A stretch of 64,000 nt of DNA from Chamaecyparis obtusa (lineage: Eukaryota > Streptophyta > Pinopsida > Cupressales > Cupressaceae), in NCBI GenBank assembly GCA_027943335.1, contig BSBK01006440.1, forward strand, positions 62,001 to 126,000, written 5' to 3'. Made by a program: the position numbers and the translations under genes. Below, piece by piece: positions 49,301 to 60,465 of the stretch. Position 1 is the first letter of the stretch, and each line of letters begins with the position of its first letter. The notes below the pieces were generated by a model. The model was not told the DNA's origin. It searched no databases and worked only from the letters and a program-made list of their open reading frames with translations.

Positions 49301-51580
49301 AGAGGCAAAGCTTGCAATGCCTGTTTATCTAGCTAATGCTCTTTAAGGATTTAAACTTCTAGAGGGTTTTGCTGAACTTGAAATTGCAAGCAATTCTTTA
49401 CGATCGAATGTCATTGTTGTCAATGTTCTAGAACTAGAAAGATTTTTCTTCTTGACACTATCTTCTTCTATGGGATTATATGTACTAGAAAGTTCCCTCT
49501 TTAGAGAGGGAGCTTGTTGTATAAGTTGGCCAGTCCCACTGGCACCAGTGACACTAGCAGACCCAAGGCCTGCACCATGATCATAAGCACTTTTTTTTGT
49601 CTCAATTGTATTCCAAATGCGTTCTCCTGTGGGACCCAAACCATCACCTTTATAACCCATTTTTTCCACAATTATTTCCCCTTTGCTATATGTTTTATAT
49701 CATTCCTTGGTGGTTCCAATTTGACTCCCAGTCCCTGGATTAAATGCAATTGGTGGATTATCATCCTTAGTGTCATATGCCATGTTAGGATGCTCCAAAT
49801 TCCACAATTTTCTAAACTCTATATCCTCATCTATTTCATCCAAATCTTTACTCATCTTTGGTTCACCAAGATCCTTTCTCATACTCCAAAAATCATCCAT
49901 TTTTGTTCTAGTCCATTTTCTATCCTTACAAGCTTCTGCTAAGCTCTTTGGTATGTTTTTGTTTGATGGCTGAGCAACTTTTTCATAGAAATTGTAAGAC
50001 ATCCTAGGTTGTACAATGCTCTAGTTTATTGTTGTCATAATTTTTTATGACAACTGTTCAATTGAAATTTTTTCCTCACCGAAAAATTTCTCCAACTCTT
50101 TTCTAACGTCATCCCAGCTATCCTTGTTTTTTAACTTCTCTAGCAATGGTTTACTTTCATGTTGAAATAAGTTTACAGAGTTCTTATTAGCAACAAGCAT
50201 TATTTGAATGATGTTGAGTGGATCATACTTCTAGTACCACTCTAAATCAAATTGAAAAATATCTATAAAAATTTTTGCCACTTTGAATTCCTTTCTCTCA
50301 AATGTTAACCCTCCAATTGAGAAAGGTAAGGAAGGGAATATGCTCTTCTTTGATTGGCCAGCAAAGAGTCTATCTGTGCTCTCTAGTTGTTCTATATATT
50401 CTACTACAACCACCATGTCTGTCACATGCATTGGAAGTTTGTGGGGTTACAGTTCTGACACATAAAACCTTATTACAGTGTATTCTTCCATTAAGTACCA
50501 GTCAGCCAATTGAATTGTGCTTCCAAGTTGGATGCAATCCCTACATGAAGTAGACAATATGGGCATTGGAGTTCTTGTTATTTTTTTGTACAATGGTGCC
50601 AAAAAGAAGTCTAAAAAATTACTATAATTACTTCTATTATCATACATTCTTATATGAGGTGTCCAGTTATATATTGGACTTGGAGTACTTGTCGGTGTCC
50701 CCCTCTGAATTTCAAGCTTGTTGCCATTGCTCATTAATATTGCAGCATGCTTGGCTAGCAAAAGATAACACAAGTAGGTTTTGAACCTAAATGTCTTAGA
50801 ATTGCCCCTTTTAATCAATGCTAATTGTTCTTGCATCATTTGAACCACGTGTCCAACAAAATTATATCTTACTAGTTCATTGACACAATGGATATCCCAA
50901 ATGAATTGAAGAATGTTGGCACCCACTTCCCTATTATTTTCCAATCCCAGGTAAAATGCGAGCGAGGATATAGTATCCTGAACTCATGGTACAAAAATGT
51001 TAAAAGCATAAGGAGGCCTGTGGTTCTCACCCAATGAACCCTTTTCATCTACAATTAGTAGACCCTTTACAAATGAATCGTTTGCATGTGGTGGGACTAA
51101 CTCATATTGCTCTGCCAGTAATCCTAGGTCAATATGGACATTACAGTTTTTTTGGTCAAACCCTAGGTCTAGCAAACTAAGAAATTATTTCTTGGTTATT
51201 GATAAAAATTCTTCTTGATTATTTTTATTCACAATTGCTTTTCTTTCTTCATCATAATTTTCTACACAAATCAAGACAATTTTTGGGCAAGGGAAAACTT
51301 TAGGTAACAGCATGTAACCCAAACCAACATCCCATGAAGCAACTTTATTAGTTTTTCCACCTACCACTGGGTTAAATTTTATAAAGTCAAGCCTCTTTGG
51401 CCTAGTTTCCTTATTGCACAATGCATATTTAATTTCTATAAGTCTCCTTTCACCGTCGATAACATGATCATAAAAATTGTGATACTCATCAGTGAAACTA
51501 GGGATTTCTACTAGTTTTTTGCAGTCTATTAAAGTTTTCCCATCTTCTTGCCCTTGGCCTTGATTTTTTTCTTTCCCCAT
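43301..51580 (-). pseudogene. hAT accessory gene: ~1250-codon protein with G-patch-like motif and coiled-coil tail
   Basis: Reads from an ATG at 51580 (MGKEKNQGQGQEDGKT) down to a stop at 43301, interrupted by the solo LTR at 44663-49180; the frame resumes on the other side. N-terminal ~500 codons (50231-51580): a globular unknown domain. Middle (49610-49680): EKMGYKGDGLGPTGERI, a good match to the glycine pattern of G-patch RNA-binding motifs. C-terminal 450 codons (43301-44486 and before): lysine/glutamate coiled coil. About ten stops interrupt it, so it is decayed. It lies tail-to-tail with the transposase inside the same termini. I do not recognise it as a known hAT partner; the function is unknown, and capture of a host gene is possible. 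Confidence 0.55.
44663..49180. mobile_element. 4.5-kb probable solo LTR inside the hAT accessory gene
   Basis: Starts TGTAATGCCCC and ends GGGGTATTACA, inverted at 10 of 11 positions, and is flanked by a perfect 5-bp duplication AGTCT (44658-44662 and 49181-49185). Ends of this kind are typical of Ty3/gypsy LTRs in plants. No primer site, coding domain or internal direct repeat was found, so a solo LTR is the best reading. At 4.5 kb it is at the long end for LTRs; a non-autonomous element is possible. Orientation cannot be read from its ends. ORFs in it (45440-48169) are not supported. Confidence 0.72.
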
Positions 51581-51920
51581 TGTTCTTCTAAAGAATGAAA
51601 CAACACAGATATTTACTAACAAAATCACAAAAAACCCCAATTTAAGAAAACCCCAATTGTAAATTGTAATTTCAAAATCAAGTTAAACTAAATTTTTGAC
51701 ATTACAAAATCAGGATGCATCAGGCTAGATATCTTACTCGAAATTAAACTTTGAAATCTAGATAGATAGAAGTTACAACGGCTAACTCTAAGCCTCTCAC
51801 AATTTACAGTCTTGAAATCTTCCGCGACGGTTCAACAGTTCTTTTTAGATCTACTACTTAGAGTAATGCTAAAAAGATTTCATTAAATGTAAATTGTAAT
51901 GGTATATAATTATACTTATT

Positions 51921-52031
51921 ACTATAATGATAACATTACACGTAAACTTTCTAAAACATACAACGTGTAACATAAATTATGGTACACATTGTATGTTTTA
52001 GAAAGTTTACGTGTAACATTACCATTATAGT
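51921..52031. repeat. Inverted repeat, 43-bp arms
   Basis: Arms 51921-51964 and 51989-52031 pair with about three mismatches around a 24-base loop (core ACGTAAACTTTCTAAAACAT). It lies upstream of the accessory gene start (51580), in the non-coding part of the hAT-like element. ACATTACRYGTAA phrases recur just downstream, to ~52110. Confidence 0.85.
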
Positions 52032-52545
52032 GGTCAGCATTACATATAAAGTATACGTGTAACATTACATGTAACGTTACATAATCTTTATAAAACATAC
52101 CATGTAATCTTTTCATCGAGTTACATGTCAATGTGTCACATTTCTAGAGTGAGTTTTTAGAAAAGATTTTTGAAACCAATAGTACTTCCAAAATACAACT
52201 CCAACCGTTCATCTCTCAAAATCCAACAATTGTCATGATTTTAAATATTAATAATTTAATACACAGTAATAGCTTATCCATGAAAATTGAACCAGTCACC
52301 ATTAAATGATAAATTTTGGAAACATGAAAATATTACATGAAACAAAAGCACAACACAAATTTTTTATATTATATAAGACCATATCTATTAACGATTCTTA
52401 TAATCAAAACAAAAAAGAAAAGTAGTTGCACTTCGAATTTCATAAAATATTTTCATATCATTATTTTCAACAATTTAAAATTTATATCATTTCAAAAACT
52501 CTGGTAAGCTACTACCACCAGAAGGAGACACAGTAGAGGCCTAGG

Positions 52546-52592
52546 GACTAGAGAGTAGAGACTAGAGACTAGAGACTAGAGGGACTAGAGAG
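52546..52592. repeat. Short tandem repeat of AGACTAG
   Basis: Four to five imperfect copies of a 7-bp AGACTAG unit just past the end of the small minus-strand ORF. Confidence 0.75.
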
Positions 52593-52615
52593 TCATAGAC
52601 TTAGGGACTATTTGG

Positions 52616-53177
52616 CTAAGGCTCCCTTCCTTCTATGTAGAAGTCTGAAGAGAGGAGAATCTCAAAGAATTCATCCAGCCACTGATAGTCCCTGGGTTCA
52701 TCCAGTAGGTACCACTTTCGGAGGAAATTCCTCCCAATATTTTCCCACTTCTGATGATGGTTGAGCTACTCAGCATCAAGGTTCAGTAGGAATGGTTGCC
52801 TAGGAACAACTCCTGGTTCTAGAATCCTAGACAAATCTTTTGTCCAAGGAATTCCAACCCCAATTTCAGAAAATACAATAATATGCACATCGTCACCAAG
52901 GTACTCTTCTTTGAAAAATTTCCTCAGAAGCATAATCATATCCACCTTTTCCCCCCAGGTCCAACAGAGAAGCCAAGAACTGAGATGAAATGTCAGTGGT
53001 GACTCTATACCTATTCTCACTCTCCCGAAATTCACGTCCGAGCACCATTCTTATAGCCTCCTTGGTGAAGGCTTTGAACTCCATAGTAATAGATGCCAGG
53101 ATTGGGTCTCTGACCAGGCCCAGAATGGCCTTCTGGTCCTCCAAGGCAGTGCATCTCAAATGAATTAGAGTGTCCAT
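52616..53177 (-). pseudogene. Third ORF of the hAT-like element, ~187 codons
   Basis: An ATG at 53177 (MDTLIHLRCTALEDQKAIL) opens a frame that changes phase at a C6 run (52951-52956) and continues as VDMIMLLRKFFKEEYLGDD, then past one TAG (~52770) to a TAG at 52616. The product is mixed hydrophobic and charged, with WLDEFFEILLSS near its end. No domain recognised. Same strand as the accessory gene and upstream of it, so it could be a separate gene or a former 5' exon; splice sites were not established. Confidence 0.45.
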
Positions 53178-53844
53178 TCACAGACTATTCCCACAAATAT
53201 GCATTCACAAAGAACCTAGCACTCACAGACTACCCTCACAAATATGCTTTCACAATTGTAAATTAAGGAGCATAGATCAATCTATTTATAACTCCTAATT
53301 GTAAATCATTCCCTTAGATATCTAATTAAATCACAAGATAATTGCTAACTGTCCAAATATCTCCAAATCTTTCATATTTAATGCAACACTGGGTGAAATT
53401 GGAAACAACACTTATGATAAGACATTTTCTATCTTGGGAATAATGAAGGCTGAAAGGCTTGTGCCACGCAGGTGGACATAACAATTCTTTATTATAAAAG
53501 AACAATAAAACATGTACCCACTTGGTAGAAACAAGAAGCAAAGTACATTACCTGCGAAATGGCGATAGGAAATGAAACTTTACCATTGATTTAAGATCAT
53601 CAAACGGTCAAAAAATAATGTCCTTATATAATATGATGTTTTCATTCAGGCATTAACTTTAAGGCATTAATCAATTGAGGTATTGAATAGTTATTATTTA
53701 TATGATGCCACACATATCTGTCAGTGAAAATTGAAATGCGCCATCAAAGAAACCATTAATTCACATTACTTTAACTGAATCCTGATGTCATGACTCATCT
53801 ACTCATCACCATTAATTAGTCATGACACGTGATATGACATGTAA

Positions 53845-54003
53845 GGTGAATTTTAGGCCAATTGTTGGTCTTCATAATATTTGTGGAAAAACCTTGGTGG
53901 AATCATGACGCGTGGTATGAAATGGTGTCATACCACATGTCATGATTCCACCGAGGTTTTTTCATAAATATTATGAAGACCAATGATCGGCCTGAAATTC
54001 ACC
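53845..54003. repeat. Fold-back repeat with 76-bp arms
   Basis: Arm 53845-53920 pairs with 53928-54003 around a 7-base loop. I count nine mismatches in 76 by eye, all of them transitions. It is in the right subterminal part of the hAT-like element, upstream of the third ORF. A fold-back insertion or a hairpin-RNA locus are both possible. Confidence 0.88.
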
Positions 54004-54556
54004 TCTGGCCATTGATATGTTGTAAATCCAACGGATGTGTGTCATGTGTCATAGTGATGGGAGTGAGACCCGATGCAACTTCAACATCAAATCACAACCA
54101 TTAGAGTCTTTTAGAGAGATGAATGGTGGAAGGTTTCTTTTGGAGGGAATTGGGTGCGTTAACTCCTTTAGTGAAAAATCTCTCCGAAATTACTCAATCG
54201 CTATACCAACTATAAATATTTGAAAACCATTCGCCATAAAAAATATATTAATTCAAATATTTGGAAAATAGTTTCGCCATATTTTTAAAAAAATGGTATC
54301 CATTATTTAAATATTCGCCAACCAATATCCATATTTTCACACATAATTCACCATGAATATTAATAATTGTATTAAAAAAAATTATAGTCACCATTTTTTT
54401 ATAAAAATTGTGTACACTATTAAAAAATTCACCACCAAATATCCATATTTTGACAGATAATTTCCATCACTATTAAAATTTTTCCCCCCAAAACATAAGT
54501 GATTCACCACAATTTTATACTTTTGAGGAGGGGGGGGTTCCTTAAAGTTATCCCTG

Positions 54557-54766
54557 ATACAACTTCTGTCTATGTGATCAGTCTTTATACTACTGAAGAT
54601 CTCTTTTGTATGATACATACTTTGTATCTTTGTATATTGATATCTCAATCTATTTCAGTTTTCCAAACTTAATCACAACCTTGAACATGATCCAAAGTGT
54701 GAACTATGTTGCATCAACATGAATGATCTTCTGATAAGATTAGGCTCATGCAATGTCTAGATTACA
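54557..54766 (-). mobile_element. Element E 3' untranslated region, right of the hAT insertion
   Basis: Joins the hAT right end to the polyprotein stop of E. It begins with the duplicated octamer ATACAACT. Confidence 0.7.
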
Positions 54767-55326
54767 TTAGTGACTGATAGACAGTGGATAGACCCCAAGT
54801 CTAGTCCTCAAATATTCAAATGTGTCCTTCATTAGAGGCTTTGTAAAGATATATGCAAGTTGTTCTTTAGATGTAACAAATTCTAACTTCACTTGCTTCT
54901 CTTGCACTTGTTCTCTTAAGCAACGATACTTAATTGATATATGCTTTGTCTTAAAGTGTATCACTACATTCTTTGAGATGTTAATAGCACTTGTGTTGTC
55001 ACAATATATAATCATTGGGTCATTGATTACCTCATTCATTCCTTCTAACACTTGCTTGATATATGCAATGTTTTAGCAATTTGTAGCAGCAACAACATAC
55101 TCTGCTTCAGCTGTAGACTAAGAAATACAAGCCTTCTTTTTACTTGTCTAGGTTACAAGTCTTTCACCAAAGAAAAATTCTCCTCTGGTGGTGCTTTTTC
55201 TATCATCCACATTTCCAGCCCAATCAGCATCGGTATAAATCTTCAACTCAAACTTACCTTCCTTAGGATACCATAATCCATAATCCTCTATTTTTTTTAG
55301 GTATCATAAAATCTTTTTAGTAGCAA
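54767..55326 (-). pseudogene. Element E RNase H
   Basis: C-terminal RNase H of the polyprotein. On the minus strand it shows a TDADWAGNVDDRK-like block (55200-55240), an AEYVVAAT-type block (~55085-55110), then MIIYCDNTSAINISKN and KTKHISIKYRCLREQVQ, ending YLRTRLGVYPLSISH at 54767. Stops near 55075, 55119 and 55153 disrupt the upstream half. Confidence 0.88.
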
Positions 55327-56292
55327 TCATGTGTGATTCTCTAGGATTAGAAGAATATCTAACAACAATTCCCACAACATTGCTATATCTGGTCTACTGT
55401 GAACTATATACATTAGCTTACCAATCATGGATCGGTAAAGTTTCTGGTTTACCTCTATAGTCTCATCTTCGTTTGTCAATTTGCTTCTAGTAGCCATCAG
55501 TGTTCCCACAGGTTTAGCATCTTCCATGCCAAATGTCTTCAAGACTTCCTTTATGTACTTGGACTGTGTGATGAATATCCCATCACTCTGTTGAATCACT
55601 TGTAGTCCTAGAAAGAATTTAATCTCTCTGAACATAGACATTTCAAACTCATTCCTCATTTCATAAGAAAAATATTTACATACATGATCTTGACCTCCAA
55701 AAATAATATCATCAACAAAAATTTCAGCAATAATAATAGTGTCATCAGTATCACCTTTCATGTACAAATTGGTGTTCTCACTAGTTCTTACAAATCCAAT
55801 ACTTACCAAGTAAGTATGCAGCCTTTCATAACATGCTCTTGGTGCTTTCTTCAAACCATATAAAGCTTTGTTTAATCTAAAAACCATGTATCTATTGTCT
55901 GGATCAATGAATCCTTCAGGTTGTTCTATGTAGACCTTTTCTTCAAGTATACCATTCAGAAATGTTGACTTCACATCCATTTGATAAACCTTAAATTTCT
56001 TGTGTGTAGCATATGAAAGTAGCATTCTAACACCTTCCAATCTAGCAATAGGTGAAAATTTCTCACCATAGTCAATGCCTTCCTCTTGTGCATATCCCTT
56101 GCATACTAATCTTGGTTTATTTCTTGTCACTTCACCATTTTCATTCAGTTTGTTCCAAAATATCCATTTAGTACTGATAGCATTCTTGTGCTTTGGTCGG
56201 GGTACTAAGCTCCAGGTTTTGTTTTTCTCTATTTTCTCTATTTCTTCTTTCATTGAATTAACCCATTCTTCATTCTCTAATGCAAATTTCAC
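55327..56292 (-). CDS. Element E reverse transcriptase (uninterrupted 321-codon stretch)
   Basis: The longest clean frame in the window. It covers the copia reverse transcriptase almost completely: [78 protein letters not shown], then the catalytic box FVDDIIFGG (~55695-55720) with both Asp, and GLQVIQQSDGIFITQSKYI. The end includes MIGKLMYIVHSRPDIA, after which a frameshift replaces the rest. It is part of the polyprotein, not a separate gene; the start Met is internal. Confidence 0.93.
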   Translation of the reverse strand: MKFALENEEWVNSMKEEIEKIEKNKTWSLVPRPKHKNAISTKWIFWNKLNENGEVTRNKPRLVCKGYAQEEGIDYGEKFSPIARLEGVRMLLSYATHKKFKVYQMDVKSTFLNGILEEKVYIEQPEGFIDPDNRYMVFRLNKALYGLKKAPRACYERLHTYLVSIGFVRTSENTNLYMKGDTDDTIIIAEIFVDDIIFGGQDHVCKYFSYEMRNEFEMSMFREIKFFLGLQVIQQSDGIFITQSKYIKEVLKTFGMEDAKPVGTLMATRSKLTNEDETIEVNQKLYRSMIGKLMYIVHSRPDIAMLWELLLDILLILENHT

Positions 56293-57663
56293 ATTTTATA
56301 GTTCAAATCCACAAACTAGACATGTACCTTGTCTTGCTTTACTTCTTGTCTGCATGCCAGCTTGTTTATCTCCAATAATTTGTGTCTCAAGATGATGTCT
56401 TCTGACAAAACTAGCCAGTACTCAGTTTCCTCTTTCTTGTTCATCCTATTCAGGTTCATGTGCTTGCTCAGTAGCATCTTCTTATTCGTTAGTTTCCCTT
56501 TCCTTTTCCTTGGGATTATTTTCCTATTAACCAGTTATCACAGGTTGCAACTTTGGTAGATACTCAGGAAGTTCAATGTAAGTGAATCTACCATAGTCTT
56601 CTAGTTCCTTTATTTCCTCTATGTTTTTTTCATCAAAATAATCAACACAGACATTAGTACTTTCAATTATCTTATTTGTAACCTTATTCAAACATTTGTA
56701 TGCTTTACACTTAGTAGAATATCCCAAGAATATTCCTTCATCATCTTTAGAATCAAATTTCTCATTTCTCTCATCTTTCAGAATAAAACATTTTCTTCCA
56801 AAAATCTTGAAATAACTTACAGTAGGTTTGTGTCCAAACCATAGCTCATAAGGTGTCTGGTTGGTCTCCTTCTTCAGTTGTACTCAATTAAGCACATATA
56901 CAGCTATGCTGACAACTTCCCTCCAATATGTCTGAGCAATATTATTTTGTATCATCAGTGTCCTTGCACATTCAATGATTGACCTGTTCCTTCTTTCAAC
57001 AATCCCATTTTGCTGAGGTGTCCTTGGTGTAGAGACTTGTCTCTTAATACCATGCTCATTACAGAAATTGGTAAATTCATCAGAGATAAATTCACCTCCT
57101 CTATCAGATCTTAAGCATTTCAATTCTTTTCCAGTCTCTTTTTCTACCTTTGCCTTATACCATTTAAACATCTTAAAAGATTTAGATTTCTCTTTCAAGA
57201 ACATAACAGTAATCAGTCTAGTAGAGTCATAAAAAAAAAGAATAAAGTATATATCACCATAATAACTCTGAGTTCTCATAGGACCACATAGATCAGTATG
57301 AACCAACTCAAGTATATTCTTTGTTGAGTAGTCTTTTATTTTAAAACTATACTTATTCATCTTAGATTTCTAACATTCATGGCACATAGCATGATTCAGT
57401 TTTGACAATTTAGGAAACCCTCTAACTCTTTTCTTCTTACTAATCTTGATCATGTTATCAAAATTCACATGACATAACCTTTTATTCCACAACCATGCAT
57501 CTTCATCCTTCATTAATAAATAAGAAGACTGATCAATATCAAGATAAAATAGATTACCTCTGGATTGTGTACCAGTTCTGACAAGTCTTCCTCCATTATC
57601 ATAGATTTTTACCTTTCTGCTCTCAAAAGCAAGTTGGTGGCCTGAGTTATTCATTTGTGCCAC
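56293..57663 (-). pseudogene. Element E integrase and linker
   Basis: The N-terminal zinc site reads WNKRLCHVNFDN (~57470) with CHEC at its end (57370); the first His position is Asn. The core keeps all three catalytic residues: VHTDLCGPM (~57290), LRSDRGGEF (~57110) and NGIVERRNRS (~57000). It continues past 56884 with a YELWFGHKPT-like segment and GYSTKCKAYKC (56670-56727). A TAG/TGA follows in the linker. Similar throughout to element B but less damaged in the core. Confidence 0.9.
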
Positions 57664-58060
57664 ACTTAAAAAATTATAGTTCAGTCCATCTACCCAATAT
57701 GCATTTTCAATTTTTTATTCTATCATTAATCATCAGTGAACCTTTAACTCTCACCATACTAGGTGCATCATTTCCCATCCTTACAGATCCTCCATCATAT
57801 TCATCAAGTAGATTGAATTTCTCTATATCACTAGTCATATGATGTGTATAGCCATTGTCTATGATCCATGTATCATTTATGCTTACTTTAGAGATCAGTG
57901 TTGTTTCTTCATGTTTCTCTTCTCGCTCTAAATCATCTTTCATAGAAACAAATACTACTTCTACATCATCATCAGTGTCAGATTCAGATTCAAATTCTTC
58001 AGCTATGTAAAGTACCTTTTTCTCTTTTTCATAGCTATCTCAGTTATCTCTGTTGTTGTG
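57664..58060 (-). pseudogene. Element E protease
   Basis: The active-site region reads TWIIDNGYTHHMTSD (57835-57880). The catalytic Asp is present but the following Ser is Asn, and further substitutions are visible, so activity is doubtful. It is followed by VRMGNDAPSMVRVKGSL. A frame change near 57715 separates it from the integrase. Confidence 0.85.
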
Positions 58061-58947
58061 TTGGTAGCCTCTGTTGACTCTTCTCCCATAGCTTCCTTTG
58101 GATCAGTCTTTGAATCTATCATCATCTTTCTTATTCAGACATCTAGCAGCAATGTGGCCAACTTCTTTACAATTAAAATATGCTAAAGGTAACTTGCCTC
58201 TATACCTTCCCTTACCTTTGGGCAATCTTCTGGCTATAAGAGCTTCAAGCTCATCATTGGTATTACTATCACTATCATTATTCTTATTATTCCTGCTACT
58301 AGACTTACCAATCTTCAAAGAAGACATGAAGTAGATTCAATAGAAGGTACAACACTATTGTCAAAATTATTCAATTCAAAGGTTGTAAGCTTACTGATTA
58401 GTGTGTCAAGAGTAAGGTTTGATGTAGCTCTTGTTTCATGAATTGCAAAGATCCTTATTGCATAAACTGGTAGCAAAGTTCTAAGAATCTTACTTATCAC
58501 TGTTTCATCATCAATAATTCCATCAGATGCTCTAATGGCATGTACTACCTCCTTAAGTCTATTTGTGTATTGCATAATGTTCTCACCTTCCTTCATCTTC
58601 ATATCATCGAATCTACCTCTTAGGCTTTTAGCTCAGGCTCTCTTAACATTCAAATCTCCACTGTATATTAGAGTCAGCTTATCCCACATCTTCTTAGCAG
58701 TATCACAAGCCTTGATGTCTCCAAATTTGGCATCGATACAGGCTGCAACAAGTTCCATCATAGTAATATTGTGTTCATGCCTATCCTTCAGTTGATCAAG
58801 TGTTAGGGGACCTAGTGTCGGTTCAATGTAGCCATTCTCCATCAATTCTAGTGCAAAATTCCCAATTCCAAATATGTGCAACTTCATCTGACTTTGCCAT
58901 ACTGTGAAGTTATCTTTGTTCAGCTTTGGAACTTCCCTCTTATACAT
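58061..58947 (-). pseudogene. Element E gag
   Basis: Starts MYKREVPKLNKDNFTVWQSQ (58947) and runs through IYSGDLNVKRA to a TGA near 58631, then AKSLRGRFDDMKMKEGENI. The knuckle at ~58140-58185 reads YFNCKEVGHIAARC: the first Cys is Tyr. The protein aligns with gag of element B in every segment, so B and E belong to one copia lineage. Several stops and a frameshift (~58315) break it. Confidence 0.88.
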
Positions 58948-58993
58948 CTTCAGACCTTTGTGCTGGAGTCCTTAAAACTTTTTTCTAAGCAAC

Positions 58994-59009
58994 CTGGCTC
59001 TGATACCAA
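58994..59009 (-). other. Primer binding site of element E
   Basis: The plus strand GGCTCTGATACCAA is the exact complement of TTGGTATCAGAGCC, the initiator-Met tRNA site, adjacent to the 5' LTR. Confidence 0.92.
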
Positions 59010-59010
59010 T

Positions 59011-60465
59011 TATTAGAATAACTGAGAGGGGGGTGAATTAGTTATCTAGTGTCCCAAAACAAAATGTATAATCCAAAACAAATTCTTCAACTTTTTCTAC
59101 TCGGTAAACATACAATACTTTCACTGTCTATGTTATACCGATTGTGAGTATAAAAACTATAGTAGTTATCGATCAAATCTAACATGAAATATGCAAAGTA
59201 TGATAACAATAAAATATCACAATCAACACATAACACAAGAGATTTAATGTGGAAACCCTGTGAAGGGAAAAACCACCTAGGACTAGCAACCCAAAATTGT
59301 TCACTCTTCTGAAGTGAGGTCGGTGAAGACCCAACCCTATTAATGGTTAAAAACACACTGTTAGGTGTGACCTTGTTAGAGGATTTTAGACAAGAAGTTA
59401 TCATCCAACCAAAAGTCACTCTGGAGTTGATAGGATAACAATGTTCACTGTATTAATGAAACATCAAAAAGACTTTTAGTCCACTCGGTTAAGAGATTTG
59501 ACTATATACAATGGTTAAATATGTAACAATAGATGATCTGCCATGAAACAACTTCAATTGCAATTTACAGATCAATGTTCAGCTCATTCATATCTTTCTG
59601 ATCAATATATCACTTTAGATTAACTACTATATCAATTTACTATCCATTGGTAATTACTCTCTGTAGCTTAGTAATTATTTTGTAGCTCAGTTCTTACTAA
59701 CCAGTATGATCAGAATGCATGAAAACTCCTTCACGCGATAATTCTATAGTTTCATCTTTTTTCGGCGTGCTTCAACAATGAAACTAATGTCTCTTATATA
59801 GACAAGTAAATCATTTTCTTTTCCTCCATCAGGTTTTTCCACTTCAAGCTTCCTTGACTGATGTGTTAATGACACATTTCAATCTTCTCCATTAGATCCT
59901 TTTGATTTATGTTAGCCATCAATCTTCATAACAAACCTTATTTGTTACCTCGATTTCATATGCTTTACAGCTCATCACTTTATCAGCTAAATTGATTAGT
60001 TAATTCCTTTCTATTTTTCTCAGTTAACAAAGAAATGTGTCGGTGAATAGAAGCTAGGTTAACACTATGCTCGATATACACTATACTCTGTCGGTGTATA
60101 CTGAAATGCTTTATTTACCAAAAATAATGCTTTGTGTCTTTCAGCTCTATTCTTCATCATAGATGAATGCACATTAATAAATTCAATATCATCAAGTCAT
60201 AGACTCATCAACAAGTTACTCAATGTATTCCTTATCCTCATCTGACATATACATCTCCCTCATGTAGATATTTATGTTCTTCATCTATTTCACCTTTCTT
60301 CAGATGTGTCGGTATAGTAACTTACAAGATAAGTACGATAGAGCTAGTTGACATCAATGACAACATAATACTAATTTAATCATCTTGCATATCTAATCAA
60401 CAACTTCTCAGTAATCTTGAATTATAGATTTTCCATTCAGGTTCTAAATCAGTTGTAGTTCATCA
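59011..60465 (-). mobile_element. 5' LTR of element E
   Basis: Plus reading begins TATTAGAATAACTGAGAGG (a G-to-A change in the terminal TG) and ends GTAGTTCATCA. It aligns with 37749-39228 with scattered substitutions. Confidence 0.92.

Larger units (their letters stand above)
39583..54556. mobile_element. Large hAT-like DNA transposon with accessory genes, nested in element E
   Basis: The ends are CAGGGAT (39583) and ATCCCTG (54550-54556), typical of hAT. The flanking octamers ATATAGCT and ATACAACT agree at six of eight positions, both differences being transitions, consistent with an aged 8-bp duplication. Both subterminal regions repeat a TTCRCC motif (left: 39608, 39683, 39842, 39895, 39971, 40013; right: 54230, 54272, 54322, 54348, 54428, 54502), all in the same orientation. 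Inside are a transposase (+), a long G-patch-like protein gene (-) and a small ORF (-). Length is 15 kb, or ~10.4 kb before the solo LTR entered. Confidence 0.78.
37749..60465 (-). mobile_element. Ty1/copia retrotransposon E, split by a hAT-like element
   Basis: LTRs of 1480 and 1455 bp, PBS, gag to RNase H, PPT, and a perfect target duplication CACCC (37744-37748 and 60466-60470). Without the hAT-like insert and its duplicate it is ~7.7 kb, close to the 7.9 kb of element B, and the proteins are similar to B. It is inserted in the 3' untranslated region of element F in the same orientation. Confidence 0.93.
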
